This document shows positions 33,940 through 43,023 of a stretch of DNA of 64,000 nt, in pieces. Source of the DNA: Kordia antarctica (GTDB taxonomy: Bacteria; Bacteroidota; Bacteroidia; Flavobacteriales; Flavobacteriaceae); assembly GCF_009901525.1 (NCBI RefSeq), contig NZ_CP019288.1:4679501-4743500 (forward strand). The letters are read 5' to 3'. Both the position numbers and the translations under genes were made by a program. The notes below the pieces were generated by a model, which saw only the letters and a list, made by a program, of their open reading frames with translations, was not told the DNA's origin and did no database searches. Positions within the stretch are counted from its first letter, which is position 1. Every line of letters starts with the position of its first letter.

Positions 33940-34867
33940 ATATGATGTTTCAACGAATATCGTAATTCAATGGTTGAATTATTATGATGTAGATTTTTTG
34001 AGATTACATACAGAAGAATTTTGTATGCTGAATCACTTTTCTGTAAGTAATCAATCAATAAGTTTAACCATAAATGACGTAAACTTAGAAGCTATTACAG
34101 GAGTTTGGCATAGACGAGGAAGATTAAGAAATTTACCCAATTCATTAAACGATTTAGGTAAAGTAACTTCATATCTCAAAAAAGAAGAAGATAGTCTTGT
34201 TAAGTCGATAGAAACGAATCTAAAGGCGACTAAAAAATATATTGGTTCATATATAAGCGAAATAGAAAATTATAAGTTAGATCACTTAATAGCCGCTAAA
34301 GAATGTAATTTAAACATTCCCGATTCAATAGTAACAACAAGCAAGAAAGACTTATTTGATTTTCATACTAAGTACGATCAAATTATATCTAAAGATTTAC
34401 GCTATGCTATCAATATCAAAACGGATGATATAAGTATTAATTCAACAGGAACTTTCAAAGTAACGCATGAATTAATTGCTGAATTAGAAGACCATTTTGC
34501 GCCTATTTATGCGCAAAGATATATTGAAAAAGAATTTGAGATACGAATATTTTTTATTGAAGATACGTTTTTTTCAATGGGGATTTTTTCTCAACAAGAT
34601 GAACAAACAAAAGTTGATTATAGAAATTACAATGATGAAGTTCCTAACAGGTGTGTTCCAATAAATTTACCCAACGATCTAAAAAAACAATTATTAGATT
34701 TTACCCGAAAAGTAAAACTAAATACAGGTTCAATAGATATGATATACTCAATTGATGGGCGTTATGTTTTTTTAGAAGTGAATCCAATGGGTCAATTTGA
34801 TTGGCTATCAAAGAATTGTAATTATTATATAGAAGAAGCAATTGCAAAAGAATTTATGGAAATATGA
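33917..34867 (+). CDS. gwsG: grasp-with-spasm ATP-grasp peptide maturase
   Basis: 316 residues. The start MILLISSKYDVSTN and the ATP-grasp features (VWHRRGRLR, YAQRYIEKEFEIRIFFI, LEVNPMGQFDWL with the metal-binding E and N) match GwsG, the ATP-grasp member of the grasp-with-spasm pair. These enzymes activate acidic side chains and join them to other residues of a precursor peptide, giving macrocycles. It starts inside the preceding gene and its stop overlaps the next small gene by 4 bases. The three precursors around it are the likely substrates. Cytosolic. Confidence 0.93.
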   Translation: MILLISSKYDVSTNIVIQWLNYYDVDFLRLHTEEFCMLNHFSVSNQSISLTINDVNLEAITGVWHRRGRLRNLPNSLNDLGKVTSYLKKEEDSLVKSIETNLKATKKYIGSYISEIENYKLDHLIAAKECNLNIPDSIVTTSKKDLFDFHTKYDQIISKDLRYAINIKTDDISINSTGTFKVTHELIAELEDHFAPIYAQRYIEKEFEIRIFFIEDTFFSMGIFSQQDEQTKVDYRNYNDEVPNRCVPINLPNDLKKQLLDFTRKVKLNTGSIDMIYSIDGRYVFLEVNPMGQFDWLSKNCNYYIEEAIAKEFMEI

Positions 34868-35049
34868 AACTCTTAAAAAAAGAACAATTGCCTTTAACCT
34901 TACATAAGGCTACGATCACAGAAAAATCACAAATAAAACAATCAAAAAAAGAACAGTTTATCACGATCAAGAAAATAGTATCTGATAAAATTCAAACCGA
35001 AAAATTTTATAAACCAATATCAAAAATATTCTCATTTGATGAAACTTGA
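34864..35049 (+). CDS. small basic protein between the two maturases
   Basis: 61 residues, lysine-rich, with a repeated QSKKEQ-like pattern. It overlaps gwsG by 4 bases and gwsS by 11, so it is translationally embedded. There is no leader-type GG site, so it is not an obvious precursor; a small partner of the maturases is possible. The tight overlap on both sides supports a real gene. Confidence 0.5.
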   Translation: MKLLKKEQLPLTLHKATITEKSQIKQSKKEQFITIKKIVSDKIQTEKFYKPISKIFSFDET

Positions 35050-36130
35050 TACACCTTTTAAATTATTTGCAAACTGCGTTATTGTTAAAGGTCACAATAG
35101 AAGCACTATTTGCGATTTGCAACGAAATGATGTTCGGACAATACCAAATGATTTGTATGATATATTAACAGATCAAGAAGGTAAAACGATCAATGAAATC
35201 AAAAAAGAGTATAACAATGAGTTTGATGAAATCATTGACGAGTATTTTCAATTTCTGTTTGATAATGAGTTTATATTCTTTACAAAACAGATAGCTATTT
35301 TTCCACCATTATCTTTAAAGTGGTCTGATCCTGCGATCATCAATAATAGCATTATCGATATTGATAAAAATTCTAGTTATGATGTACTAAAAGTTTTAAA
35401 ACAACTTGATGATTTGCATTGCAGACATTTAGAAATAAGAAATTTTAATGTAGCTAGAATTGATATATTAGAAAACATACTTGCTTTCCTTAAAGAAAAC
35501 GAATCATCAATACAATCAGTAGAATTACTGTTACCTTTTTTCAAAGGCGTTGAAAAGTGGATCACTTCCATAACACATAATTTTTTACGTTTAGATTTTA
35601 TAAGAGTATTTAATTGTCCATCTCATCAAAACATAGCACCAAGCACTAACAGTAAAGCGCATATAATGTACACAAAACAGCATTATGAAAGTGAACTATG
35701 CTGTGGGAAAATTAGTCAAACATTTTTTGCTGCAAACATGAAAGCTTTTACGGAAAGTATAAATCACAATTCCTGTTTAAATAAGAAATTATCAATTGAT
35801 AAAAATGGAAATATCAAAAATTGCCCATCTATGCAGAATGGATTTGGTTCAGTCCATGATACTAAATTAAAAGATGTTGTAAATGATAAAAAGTTCACGA
35901 ATGTTTGGAGCATTACAAAAGATCAAATTTCAGTATGTAAAGACTGTGAATTTCGCCATATCTGTACAGATTGTAGAGCATACAAAGAAAATCCAACAGA
36001 TGAATTTTCTAAACCGTTAAAGTGCGGTTATAGTCCATATACGAATGATTGGGAAGATTGGAGTACAAATCCATTAAAAAAAGAAGCTATCACATATTAT
36101 AAATTACAGGCGGATACTGAAAAGCCTTAA
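35039..36130 (+). CDS. gwsS: grasp-with-spasm SPASM-domain peptide maturase
   Basis: 363 residues from the ATG at 35039 (a TTG three bases before is in frame). The N-terminus FKLFANCVIVKGHNRSTICDL and the middle match GwsS. The C-terminal SPASM domain has the cysteine set ...IKNCPSMQNGFG, ICKDCEFRHICTDCRA and KCGYSPY, which would bind auxiliary Fe-S clusters. I do not see the CxxxCxxC of classical radical-SAM enzymes near the start, as is usual for this family. The enzyme acts with GwsG on the precursor peptides. It ends 29 bases before the third precursor. Confidence 0.93.
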   Translation: MKLDTPFKLFANCVIVKGHNRSTICDLQRNDVRTIPNDLYDILTDQEGKTINEIKKEYNNEFDEIIDEYFQFLFDNEFIFFTKQIAIFPPLSLKWSDPAIINNSIIDIDKNSSYDVLKVLKQLDDLHCRHLEIRNFNVARIDILENILAFLKENESSIQSVELLLPFFKGVEKWITSITHNFLRLDFIRVFNCPSHQNIAPSTNSKAHIMYTKQHYESELCCGKISQTFFAANMKAFTESINHNSCLNKKLSIDKNGNIKNCPSMQNGFGSVHDTKLKDVVNDKKFTNVWSITKDQISVCKDCEFRHICTDCRAYKENPTDEFSKPLKCGYSPYTNDWEDWSTNPLKKEAITYYKLQADTEKP

Positions 36131-36159
36131 AAGAGTAAGTCAAACTAATATTTATTACC

Positions 36160-36369
36160 ATGCAAAAATTAAATTCAAAAAAACTAACGTTAAAAGAAGC
36201 ACACAACGTACTTGGAAGTGGATGCACAACCACTTGGACATCATCAAGTGGTACAGGAAAGGACACTTATTTTGATGATAATGATAACGGAAAACTTGAT
36301 AATGGAGATACCATATATTTCGACAACGGAAAAGTTGGAACAATGGGACAACCGATGCTTGTTGCGTAA
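36160..36369 (+). CDS. RiPP precursor peptide 3 (grasp-with-spasm system)
   Basis: 69 residues. The leader (LTLKEAHNVLGSG) is followed by a core starting CTTTWTSSSGTGKD and a DDNDNGKLDNGD loop: positions 1, 3, 5, 6 and 12 are D, N, N, G and D, close to an EF-hand. Threonine and acidic residues fit ester-type crosslinks by GwsG. It lies on the far side of the maturases from precursors 1 and 2 and is followed directly by a hairpin terminator. Confidence 0.7.
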   Translation: MQKLNSKKLTLKEAHNVLGSGCTTTWTSSSGTGKDTYFDDNDNGKLDNGDTIYFDNGKVGTMGQPMLVA

Positions 36370-36376
36370 ACTTAAA

Positions 36377-36404
36377 AAAGGGAATTTTTTATTAAATTCC
36401 CTTT
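36377..36404. terminator. rho-independent-like terminator after precursor 3
   Basis: AAAGGGAATTT (36377-36387) pairs with AAATTCCCTTT (36394-36404) around a 6-base loop. The stem is perfect, 11 bp. It could end most transcripts after precursor 3 while letting some read on into the downstream gene. Confidence 0.65.
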
Positions 36405-36416
36405 AAAATTAAAACT

Positions 36417-37001
36417 ATGAAAAAAATTATACTATTAATATTAGTTTTAGCTTCTTGTAAAACAGGGGAAAAACTCAATAATTCTGAATTATGTGGTGTT
36501 TTATCAAACTTACACTTACAAGATCAATTTTATAGAGGTATGCAAGAATTGGAAGATCCATTTTTTATGGTGCTTGATTCTTTGATGGATGTAAATAATT
36601 TGAGCCGTTCTGAATATGCAAAACTGTCTGAAAAAGAACAATTAGCGTTTGGGAAAATTGCAAGAAAAATTGCTGACACTAAACCGAAAATATCTAAAGT
36701 TGAAGAAGATTCTTTGATGGTTCTACAAAAAGAACTTGATTACAAAACAACTGAAAAACTATTGGAAATTGTAAAAAAATATGGTTTTCCAGACACGGAA
36801 AAATTAAAATGTGAAAACTATGCTGCTCCTTTTTTAATTTTTGGTCATGCTCCTAAAAAATATTGGAAAGAAATTGATAAGGTTATAGAAAAAGAAAAAT
36901 TAGCAAATCGCATAGGCGAGGGAGATTACAAATATATTAAGTGGCACATTGGCGGAAGAAAAGACAATGAAATAGATCAAATACAGATACAAGTAAATTA
37001 A
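36417..37001 (+). CDS. lipoprotein paralogue of the RiPP-cluster exported protein
   Basis: 194 residues. The signal LLILVLASC ends in a good lipobox (LASC), so it is a lipoprotein. It shares LHLQDQFYRGM and KWHIGGR with the protein at 33448 and is longer in the middle. It comes after the terminator behind precursor 3, mirroring the precursor-then-exported-protein order at 33175/33448, so each precursor set has its own partner. An immunity or surface-anchoring role is a guess. Confidence 0.65.
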   Translation: MKKIILLILVLASCKTGEKLNNSELCGVLSNLHLQDQFYRGMQELEDPFFMVLDSLMDVNNLSRSEYAKLSEKEQLAFGKIARKIADTKPKISKVEEDSLMVLQKELDYKTTEKLLEIVKKYGFPDTEKLKCENYAAPFLIFGHAPKKYWKEIDKVIEKEKLANRIGEGDYKYIKWHIGGRKDNEIDQIQIQVN

Positions 37002-37521
37002 TTCTAGTTCTGCTATTTCGTGAAAGAGACAATTTATAACGATAATCTTTTTTCTATATCAAAAAGAAACAATAAATAAGATCACTTTTTTTTTATGACT
37101 ACTTTAAAAAAAAGCTATTTCATACGGTACACAGCCTGTTATACGCATGGCTTTTTTAAACCTAATTTATTGTTGTCATAATAATAAATAATCAAATTTC
37201 ACTTAATGATGCACGTATAAATTACAAGTGTATTATCATAAGTAAAGACAAGTATTTGTAATTTTTAACAAAGAAAATGACATATTTTTCACTAACATAT
37301 AATTAAAAACAATTGATTTACATTTATTATGTTAACACGACTTTGAATATATTCATTTGATACAATTCTTTGAAGTGCGCTTAGTTGCTGAGAGTCAATT
37401 TCTTGTTTCTAATCCTACAATTTTTGTTTTGTTGCAAACTGTTATAGATTGCCCTATTAAGTTGGCGTTTTAGTTAGTAGTAAATCTTCCAGTCAATTAG
37501 CTTTATTAAATATGGATGATT
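37002..37521. other. gene-free spacer after the RiPP cluster
   Basis: 520 AT-rich bases. The only structure I see is a weak AGCC...GGCT stem followed by TTTTTT near 37131-37157, a possible terminator. No gene is supported. Confidence 0.4.
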
Positions 37522-38226
37522 TTAAACCAAAATACGTTCGAGCCTATCTTTTGTAGTTTTCCAGTCTGGATATTCTTTATTGAGTAAGTTATAGAAAGAG
37601 CTGCTATGATTTAAGTATTTTAAATGACATATCTCGTGTATGATAACGTATTCAATACATTTTTTTGGAGCTTTAATTAATTCCAAATTAAGAATGATTT
37701 TTCCATCCTTGTTGCAAGAACCCCATCTTTTTTTCATCCATCTATAGGTTAATTGAGGTTCTTTCTTGTGTAAGCTTTTTGCAAAAGCAAGATTTTCTTG
37801 AAACAATTGTTGGAAATGATGATTTGCTTTCTCTTTGTACCAATTGTTTAATAATTTTTCAATTCTTGATTTATCTTCAATGTTATCAATACAAACGTTA
37901 ATAAATCCACCAGCCAGCTTGACTGAAGAATTAGAATCTGCATGTAATTTTAGCCTGTATTGTTTTCCAAGGTAGAGATGAGTTTCTCCACTAATAAATT
38001 TTCTAGCAGGAGTTAATGGATGAAAAGACAAGAAAAAATCTTGTTGTCTTACTATCCAAGATGCTTTTTTTCTAACCTTTTCTCTAATTTTTTCAATATT
38101 ACTTCCTTTAGGAGCAATGACATTTACGCTCTTGTCAGGATGTACTTTTATAGCTAGAGATTTACGCTTTACAAATTCAAGTTGGTAATTAATAAGCGTA
38201 TTTCCATATTTAATTTGGTCTTTCAT
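37522..38226 (-). CDS. DUF45/SprT-like metallopeptidase of the type I R-M operon
   Basis: 234 residues. A zinc-peptidase motif HEICH (197-201) is followed by a third histidine at H207 in LNHSSSF, preceded by RWGSCNKDGKI, the conserved signature of DUF45/YgjP-type proteins. Proteins of this family are often the last gene of type I R-M operons. It lies 5 bases after hsdR in the same direction. Its substrate is not known; a role in processing or control of restriction is inference from gene position. Confidence 0.85.
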   Translation of the reverse strand: MKDQIKYGNTLINYQLEFVKRKSLAIKVHPDKSVNVIAPKGSNIEKIREKVRKKASWIVRQQDFFLSFHPLTPARKFISGETHLYLGKQYRLKLHADSNSSVKLAGGFINVCIDNIEDKSRIEKLLNNWYKEKANHHFQQLFQENLAFAKSLHKKEPQLTYRWMKKRWGSCNKDGKIILNLELIKAPKKCIEYVIIHEICHLKYLNHSSSFYNLLNKEYPDWKTTKDRLERILV

Positions 38227-38231
38227 ATTGA

Positions 38232-41200
38232 TTACTTGTATTTAAGAATAGCTACTTTCATACACTCTTCTATGAGGTTATCAATTTTATCCCAATTAGT
38301 ATCAATATTGAATTTTTTTAAAAGCTCATAAAGAGCATCACCTAATTCAATGTTGATTTTACCAGTGATATCTTCATTCCTATGCCACTCAATAATTTTA
38401 TTCCCATTTAAATAAATGTTATCCATTACAGTCTTGTCTATTGCTAAACTGGTTTCGATGTGAAACGTAGTTTTTAATAATTCTGAATTATCATATACGG
38501 ATTTACTGAAATTGTAAAAAGCGAGCGCAGCATCATTATTTGCTAATTCAGGTGGAGCATCATTTGATCTACCATTAAGGAAACTATCTTCGTGAGCTTT
38601 GGCTCTTTTAAGAAATTCAGCTTCTGTAATACGCTTCAGATAATATAATTCAATCGTTTCTTTGATTAGATCAGCAAGCTTTTTGTAGTATACTGGGTCT
38701 TCTTGCATTTTAACGTTTATAGCCTTAATGGTTCTACTAGCTATATGGTCAGCTTGTGCTGCTTTACCTGTTATTTTTTCTATTTCAGCTTCACGCTCTT
38801 CCTTATCAAAAATGTTTACTAATTCTGTAACTTTCATTATCTCTCCTTCGGTTGAGATATGCTTATTGATTAGTTTTTGGATTTGCGGTTCAAACTCTTG
38901 ATAAGACAAGTCATCATTATACCTTCTTTTAACATCTACACGGAGTTTTAAAAAGAATTTAGCGTCTCTTTTATACATGTTTACTTTTTTCTCCTCAGTT
39001 TTGGTAATAAACTCAAGAGATGATAGTGCCATCTTTAATAGACGAGCAAAATGACTCAGTTTTTCGTAAAATTTATTCCTAACATCTTCTGGAGATAATA
39101 ACTCTTCATAAGCCGTAGGCTCTAGATTTTTATCTTTAAGTGTTTTGAAAATATCCCAAAGTTCAGAGTGAGCTTGAGGAAGTTTTTTAACTTCATCATT
39201 TATTTTTATAAGTGATGATTCTATATCTTCTTCATTAAAATCTGCAAGACCTGAATATGTGCTTAATGCATCATCTAGATTTTCAAGGTTACCATAGTAG
39301 TCAATGATATATCCATAATCCTTACTAGGATAAACTCTGTTTACTCTAGCGACTGCTTGCAGTAATGTGTGTTCTTTTAGAGACCTACACAAATATAATA
39401 CGGTGTTATTTGGAGCATCAAAACCTGTTAATAGTTTAGCGACAACAATAAGTATTTCTGGATGTTCCCGCTTTTTAAATTGAGTAATAATGCTTTTTTC
39501 AAAACGTTTTAAATCCCCATACTTATCAATCATCGCTTGAAAATAAACGTCCTCTCTTTCTTTTTCTTCATTTACATTATAAAACCCATCTTCGGTTCCT
39601 TCTCTTGGGTCAGATTGGGTTACAACTACCTCAGAAGTAACTATTCCCACTTCATCAAGAAACTGTTTATAGAGAAGTGCAGTCTTAATTGTCGGTGCAA
39701 CTAATTGCGCTTTTGGCTTGTATTTGTCTTGATATGTTTGAAAAAAATCTCTGTAGTGTTCTGAAATGTCCCAAGCTCTTTCATACACCACTTTTTCAGC
39801 TTTATTTAACTCATTAATCGTATTAAATTTCCTTTTTAAATTTGCTCTCCCATAATCGGATAATGGCTCTGAAACTTTATCAAAGAAACGATTTATAGGT
39901 TTTTCGTCAACTGTAATTAAATTATGTCTTCCTTCATAAAGTAAAGGAACTACAGCCCCATCATCAACTGCGTTTTTTACTGTGTATGGGATGCCTATAT
40001 AGCCTCCAAACTTATTTGCGGTACTCTTTTCTTTTTTCATTAATGGAGTCCCTGTAAACGCAAGAAAACATGCATTAGGAAACACTCGTCTCATACTAAC
40101 ATTAAAAGTACCATATTGTGTTCTATGTCCTTCATCAATCATCACAAATATATCAGGAGACAAAAAAGGAGTTTTACACTGTTTTACAGCTGCTTCAAAT
40201 TTGTTGATTATCGTAGTAATAATAGCATCACTTTTATCGACTAAAAGGTCAGAAAGATGAGCTCCAGTCTTTGCTTGCACAACTTCTTTCTGGCATTTTT
40301 TAAAAGTATCTGATATCTGGTCATCCAAATCAATCCTATCTGTAACTAATAAGATTTTTGGGTTTTTTATGCTATCACTTGATGCTAACATTTGCGCAAG
40401 CATCACCATTGTTAAAGATTTTCCACTTCCTTGTGTATGCCATATAACGCCACCTTGTCTTTTACCAGTATTATCAAAATGTGAGACACGGTTTAACGTA
40501 TCATTCACAGCAAAAAACTGTTGGTATCTCGCTACTTTTTTTATTCCTTCATCATAAAGTGTAAAATTTCTAATTATATCAAGTATACGTTCTGGTCTAC
40601 ATAGACTATATAATAATTCGTCCTGCTTGGTAAGTACTCTATCTTCTTTTTCTATACCATCAAAATAACGTCTTGCATAGTTGAAACCGTAGTTTCTCTC
40701 TGCAAACAATTTGTCCTTTTGCGCTTCAGAAAGCGGTGTGTTTTTTAAAGTAGCTAGCGTGCTATAATATTCATCCTCATCTTTTTTAGTAGGGAATTGC
40801 TCTTTCCATTTAGCCCAAAACTCTTTGCTTGTACCTGTAGTTGCATAGCTTCCATCATTTGTAGCGATGCTCATTAATAATTGCGAATAAACATATAATG
40901 AGCGTATACCTGTTTTGCTGAAGTTTCTAATGTTTTGTTCTATTGCAAGTTCAGTTGGGGATTTTATACCACCTAAGGATGGACTTTTACACTCTATGAT
41001 GACCGTTGGTATACCATTTATAAAAAGTACAACGTCAGGTCTATAGGTATCTGCACGTCCTGTGCGTAGCACACTAAACTCTTCACTAACGTGAAAAACA
41101 TTGTTTTCTGGTGTTTCCCAGTCAATATATTGAAGCGTATGGCTCTTTTTATCGCCATCAATACTTTGTTCCATAGCTTTCCCTAAAGTAATAAGGTCAT

Positions 41201-41492
41201 ATAAAGCTGCGTTTGCATTTAAAAAGCCTTCATTTGTAGGTAAATCCTTTAATGTAATAATTGCTGCATTAATGTTAGAGTCTGAAAACTCATATTCCTT
41301 ACCTTTTCTACTAATAGTGTTAATAGATTTAAGTTGCTTTCTTACTATCGATTCTAATAATACATGAGACTTTTTGTCTCCTCTTAATGCTAAAGCTTCC
41401 TCTGGAGATATGTAATTATATCCTAACCTTATGAGCAATTGAATTGCGGGAATTTGCGATATATGGTCTTCTAAAAATGATGGTGTGCTCAT
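38232..41492 (-). CDS. hsdR: type I restriction enzyme R (HsdR) subunit
   Basis: 1086 residues. The N-terminal nuclease has D153 and E167-C-K169 (RPDVVLF...VIIECKSP), the PD-(D/E)xK site. The motor follows: Walker A HTQGSGKS (about 352-359), MIDEGHRTQYG (DEAD/H box), FTGTPL and LLTGFDAP. The C-terminus is helical and binds the methyltransferase in this family. The complex with HsdM2S cuts DNA away from unmethylated sites after translocation. The gene follows the Pycsar membrane effector by 5 bases and is followed by the peptidase gene. Confidence 0.97.
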   Translation of the reverse strand: MSTPSFLEDHISQIPAIQLLIRLGYNYISPEEALALRGDKKSHVLLESIVRKQLKSINTISRKGKEYEFSDSNINAAIITLKDLPTNEGFLNANAALYDLITLGKAMEQSIDGDKKSHTLQYIDWETPENNVFHVSEEFSVLRTGRADTYRPDVVLFINGIPTVIIECKSPSLGGIKSPTELAIEQNIRNFSKTGIRSLYVYSQLLMSIATNDGSYATTGTSKEFWAKWKEQFPTKKDEDEYYSTLATLKNTPLSEAQKDKLFAERNYGFNYARRYFDGIEKEDRVLTKQDELLYSLCRPERILDIIRNFTLYDEGIKKVARYQQFFAVNDTLNRVSHFDNTGKRQGGVIWHTQGSGKSLTMVMLAQMLASSDSIKNPKILLVTDRIDLDDQISDTFKKCQKEVVQAKTGAHLSDLLVDKSDAIITTIINKFEAAVKQCKTPFLSPDIFVMIDEGHRTQYGTFNVSMRRVFPNACFLAFTGTPLMKKEKSTANKFGGYIGIPYTVKNAVDDGAVVPLLYEGRHNLITVDEKPINRFFDKVSEPLSDYGRANLKRKFNTINELNKAEKVVYERAWDISEHYRDFFQTYQDKYKPKAQLVAPTIKTALLYKQFLDEVGIVTSEVVVTQSDPREGTEDGFYNVNEEKEREDVYFQAMIDKYGDLKRFEKSIITQFKKREHPEILIVVAKLLTGFDAPNNTVLYLCRSLKEHTLLQAVARVNRVYPSKDYGYIIDYYGNLENLDDALSTYSGLADFNEEDIESSLIKINDEVKKLPQAHSELWDIFKTLKDKNLEPTAYEELLSPEDVRNKFYEKLSHFARLLKMALSSLEFITKTEEKKVNMYKRDAKFFLKLRVDVKRRYNDDLSYQEFEPQIQKLINKHISTEGEIMKVTELVNIFDKEEREAEIEKITGKAAQADHIASRTIKAINVKMQEDPVYYKKLADLIKETIELYYLKRITEAEFLKRAKAHEDSFLNGRSNDAPPELANNDAALAFYNFSKSVYDNSELLKTTFHIETSLAIDKTVMDNIYLNGNKIIEWHRNEDITGKINIELGDALYELLKKFNIDTNWDKIDNLIEECMKVAILKYK

Positions 41493-41497
41493 AATGT

Positions 41498-42037
41498 CTA
41501 TTTAAAATAATTATATAACCAGAAAATGCCAGCTAAAGGAACGGTTACATAAGCAGTTACAGTTATCCATACAGCAATTGTAAACAAACTGTATTTATTG
41601 CTTGTCACTTTTGAAAGAGAATGTATTTGGCTAGCTATATCCTCATCAATTTTTGAAAATTCTTCTTTCACACCTTTTTCTTTTAATGATTTTAGAATCT
41701 GCTTTGGAGTGCTTTTCCGTAGATGTTCAAAGAAAAAAATATTACTTTCTTGATTAATATTCGTAATACTTATATGTATAAAATTAAGACGAGGAACAAA
41801 TGAAATTAAACAGGTAACTGTAGATATAATTAATAGAATTATAACAAATGAAAAATAACCATCAAAAAAACTGAATTCTGTTCTATTCAAAAAGGGAAGC
41901 TTGGCAACTCCATAAATAGAAGCAGCATTAAAAGCTATTAGCATAGCGTTCTTAGCTTCTGCAAACTTTAACCATTCTTTTGTGTTATTTAGTATTTCTA
42001 TTAGTTCCTTATTCATATCTTTTAATCTATTTTCCAC
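41498..42037 (-). CDS. pycTM: Pycsar-type membrane effector (PycTM-like)
   Basis: 179 residues. Helices at about FNAASIYGVAKLPF, FSFVIILLIISTVTCLISF and FTIAVWITVTAYVTVPLAGIFW give a membrane protein with a central soluble loop, and the soluble N-terminus has EWLKFAEAKNAML, the pattern of PycTM-type effectors. In Pycsar systems these sense cyclic CMP or UMP and damage the membrane. A GTG at 42037 is 16 bases inside the cyclase gene; an ATG at 42016 would begin 6 bases after it. It is next to the cyclase, as expected, and before hsdR. Confidence 0.85.
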   Translation of the reverse strand: MENRLKDMNKELIEILNNTKEWLKFAEAKNAMLIAFNAASIYGVAKLPFLNRTEFSFFDGYFSFVIILLIISTVTCLISFVPRLNFIHISITNINQESNIFFFEHLRKSTPKQILKSLKEKGVKEEFSKIDEDIASQIHSLSKVTSNKYSLFTIAVWITVTAYVTVPLAGIFWLYNYFK

Positions 42038-43023
42038 GTTAAACCAGATCCATATACCTCGTCAGTTACGTCCTCAACGTTATATTTTTTATTTTCCCAC
42101 CATTTATTTATAATGTCGTTTCCTGTTGAATTCTCATTTTTATATCCATTATAAATTGCTTTTGAAATTAGTATAGCAGGATAATCTGTTTTCCTGGTCT
42201 TCTTTTGAAAACTAATAAATTTACCTCCCGATACGTAAACACTGCCTGTTGGTGAAGTTTTTATAGAGTCAGCAAATTTCTCTGGTGTCATTTCTACTGT
42301 TTCAATTGTGGTTAGGTACTCAGGCTCATCACCTCTTTTTATAGGTGTTCCCCCAAATGGACTTAAACCAATTAATCCCATTCCTCCAAATAATCTAGCG
42401 AAATTGGAAGGATTTCTCTTTACTTCGTAATAGTCTTCTTTTACTACTTTATTTGCAGTATCTGTAAGTCTAGATGCAAGATTTGCTGGATATCCTGTCC
42501 AAACAAGACCTCTATTTTCATTGGCTTCTACACCCAGTTTTGGAGTTCCTACTTTAATGACTTTTAGCTCTCCATAATCTATGCCGATACCGCACTTAAA
42601 ATCTATTCCAGTAAATTGGTTATCTATAACTTTACTGCATATATGATTAATTGTGATTGCGCATTTTACAGCATTTACATAACAATTATGTGATGGAAAA
42701 ACAACCATAACACGGTCACCTATAATATTCCTTACATAGCCGCTATGATGATGCGCTGCTTTTATTACACCTTTCGCAAACGCCGAATACAACCTCCCCA
42801 TTGTTTTTGTGTGATGTTTTTTAGTCAAAGAAACTGAACCTCTAATATCCACAAACAGGACACAGGTGTTTATGACTTTGGCTTTCTTTTCTTTGGCATT
42901 ACCAAACGTTAGTGCACTATCATCTAGATTAGGAACAGCCTGAGTACTAGTATATGAAAAGTCTGTGCTCAAAATATCTTTGATATCTCTTTCTATTTCT
43001 TCTATGATTTTCTTCACTGCCAT
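42022..43023 (-). CDS. pycC: Pycsar-type nucleotide cyclase (adenylate/guanylate-cyclase fold)
   Basis: 333 residues. The class III cyclase-like domain has LFVDIRGSV with the metal aspartate at D59 and NIIGDRVMVVF with D103, followed by the cyclase beta-sheet (CGIGIDYGEL) and LASRLTDTANK. With a PycTM-like gene after it this is a Pycsar pair, which makes a cyclic pyrimidine nucleotide upon phage infection in characterised systems. Its ATG overlaps the hsdS stop by one base (TAATG), so it is part of the R-M operon. The C-terminal extension (from about 230) is probably regulatory. Confidence 0.88.
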   Translation of the reverse strand: MAVKKIIEEIERDIKDILSTDFSYTSTQAVPNLDDSALTFGNAKEKKAKVINTCVLFVDIRGSVSLTKKHHTKTMGRLYSAFAKGVIKAAHHHSGYVRNIIGDRVMVVFPSHNCYVNAVKCAITINHICSKVIDNQFTGIDFKCGIGIDYGELKVIKVGTPKLGVEANENRGLVWTGYPANLASRLTDTANKVVKEDYYEVKRNPSNFARLFGGMGLIGLSPFGGTPIKRGDEPEYLTTIETVEMTPEKFADSIKTSPTGSVYVSGGKFISFQKKTRKTDYPAILISKAIYNGYKNENSTGNDIINKWWENKKYNVEDVTDEVYGSGLTWKID

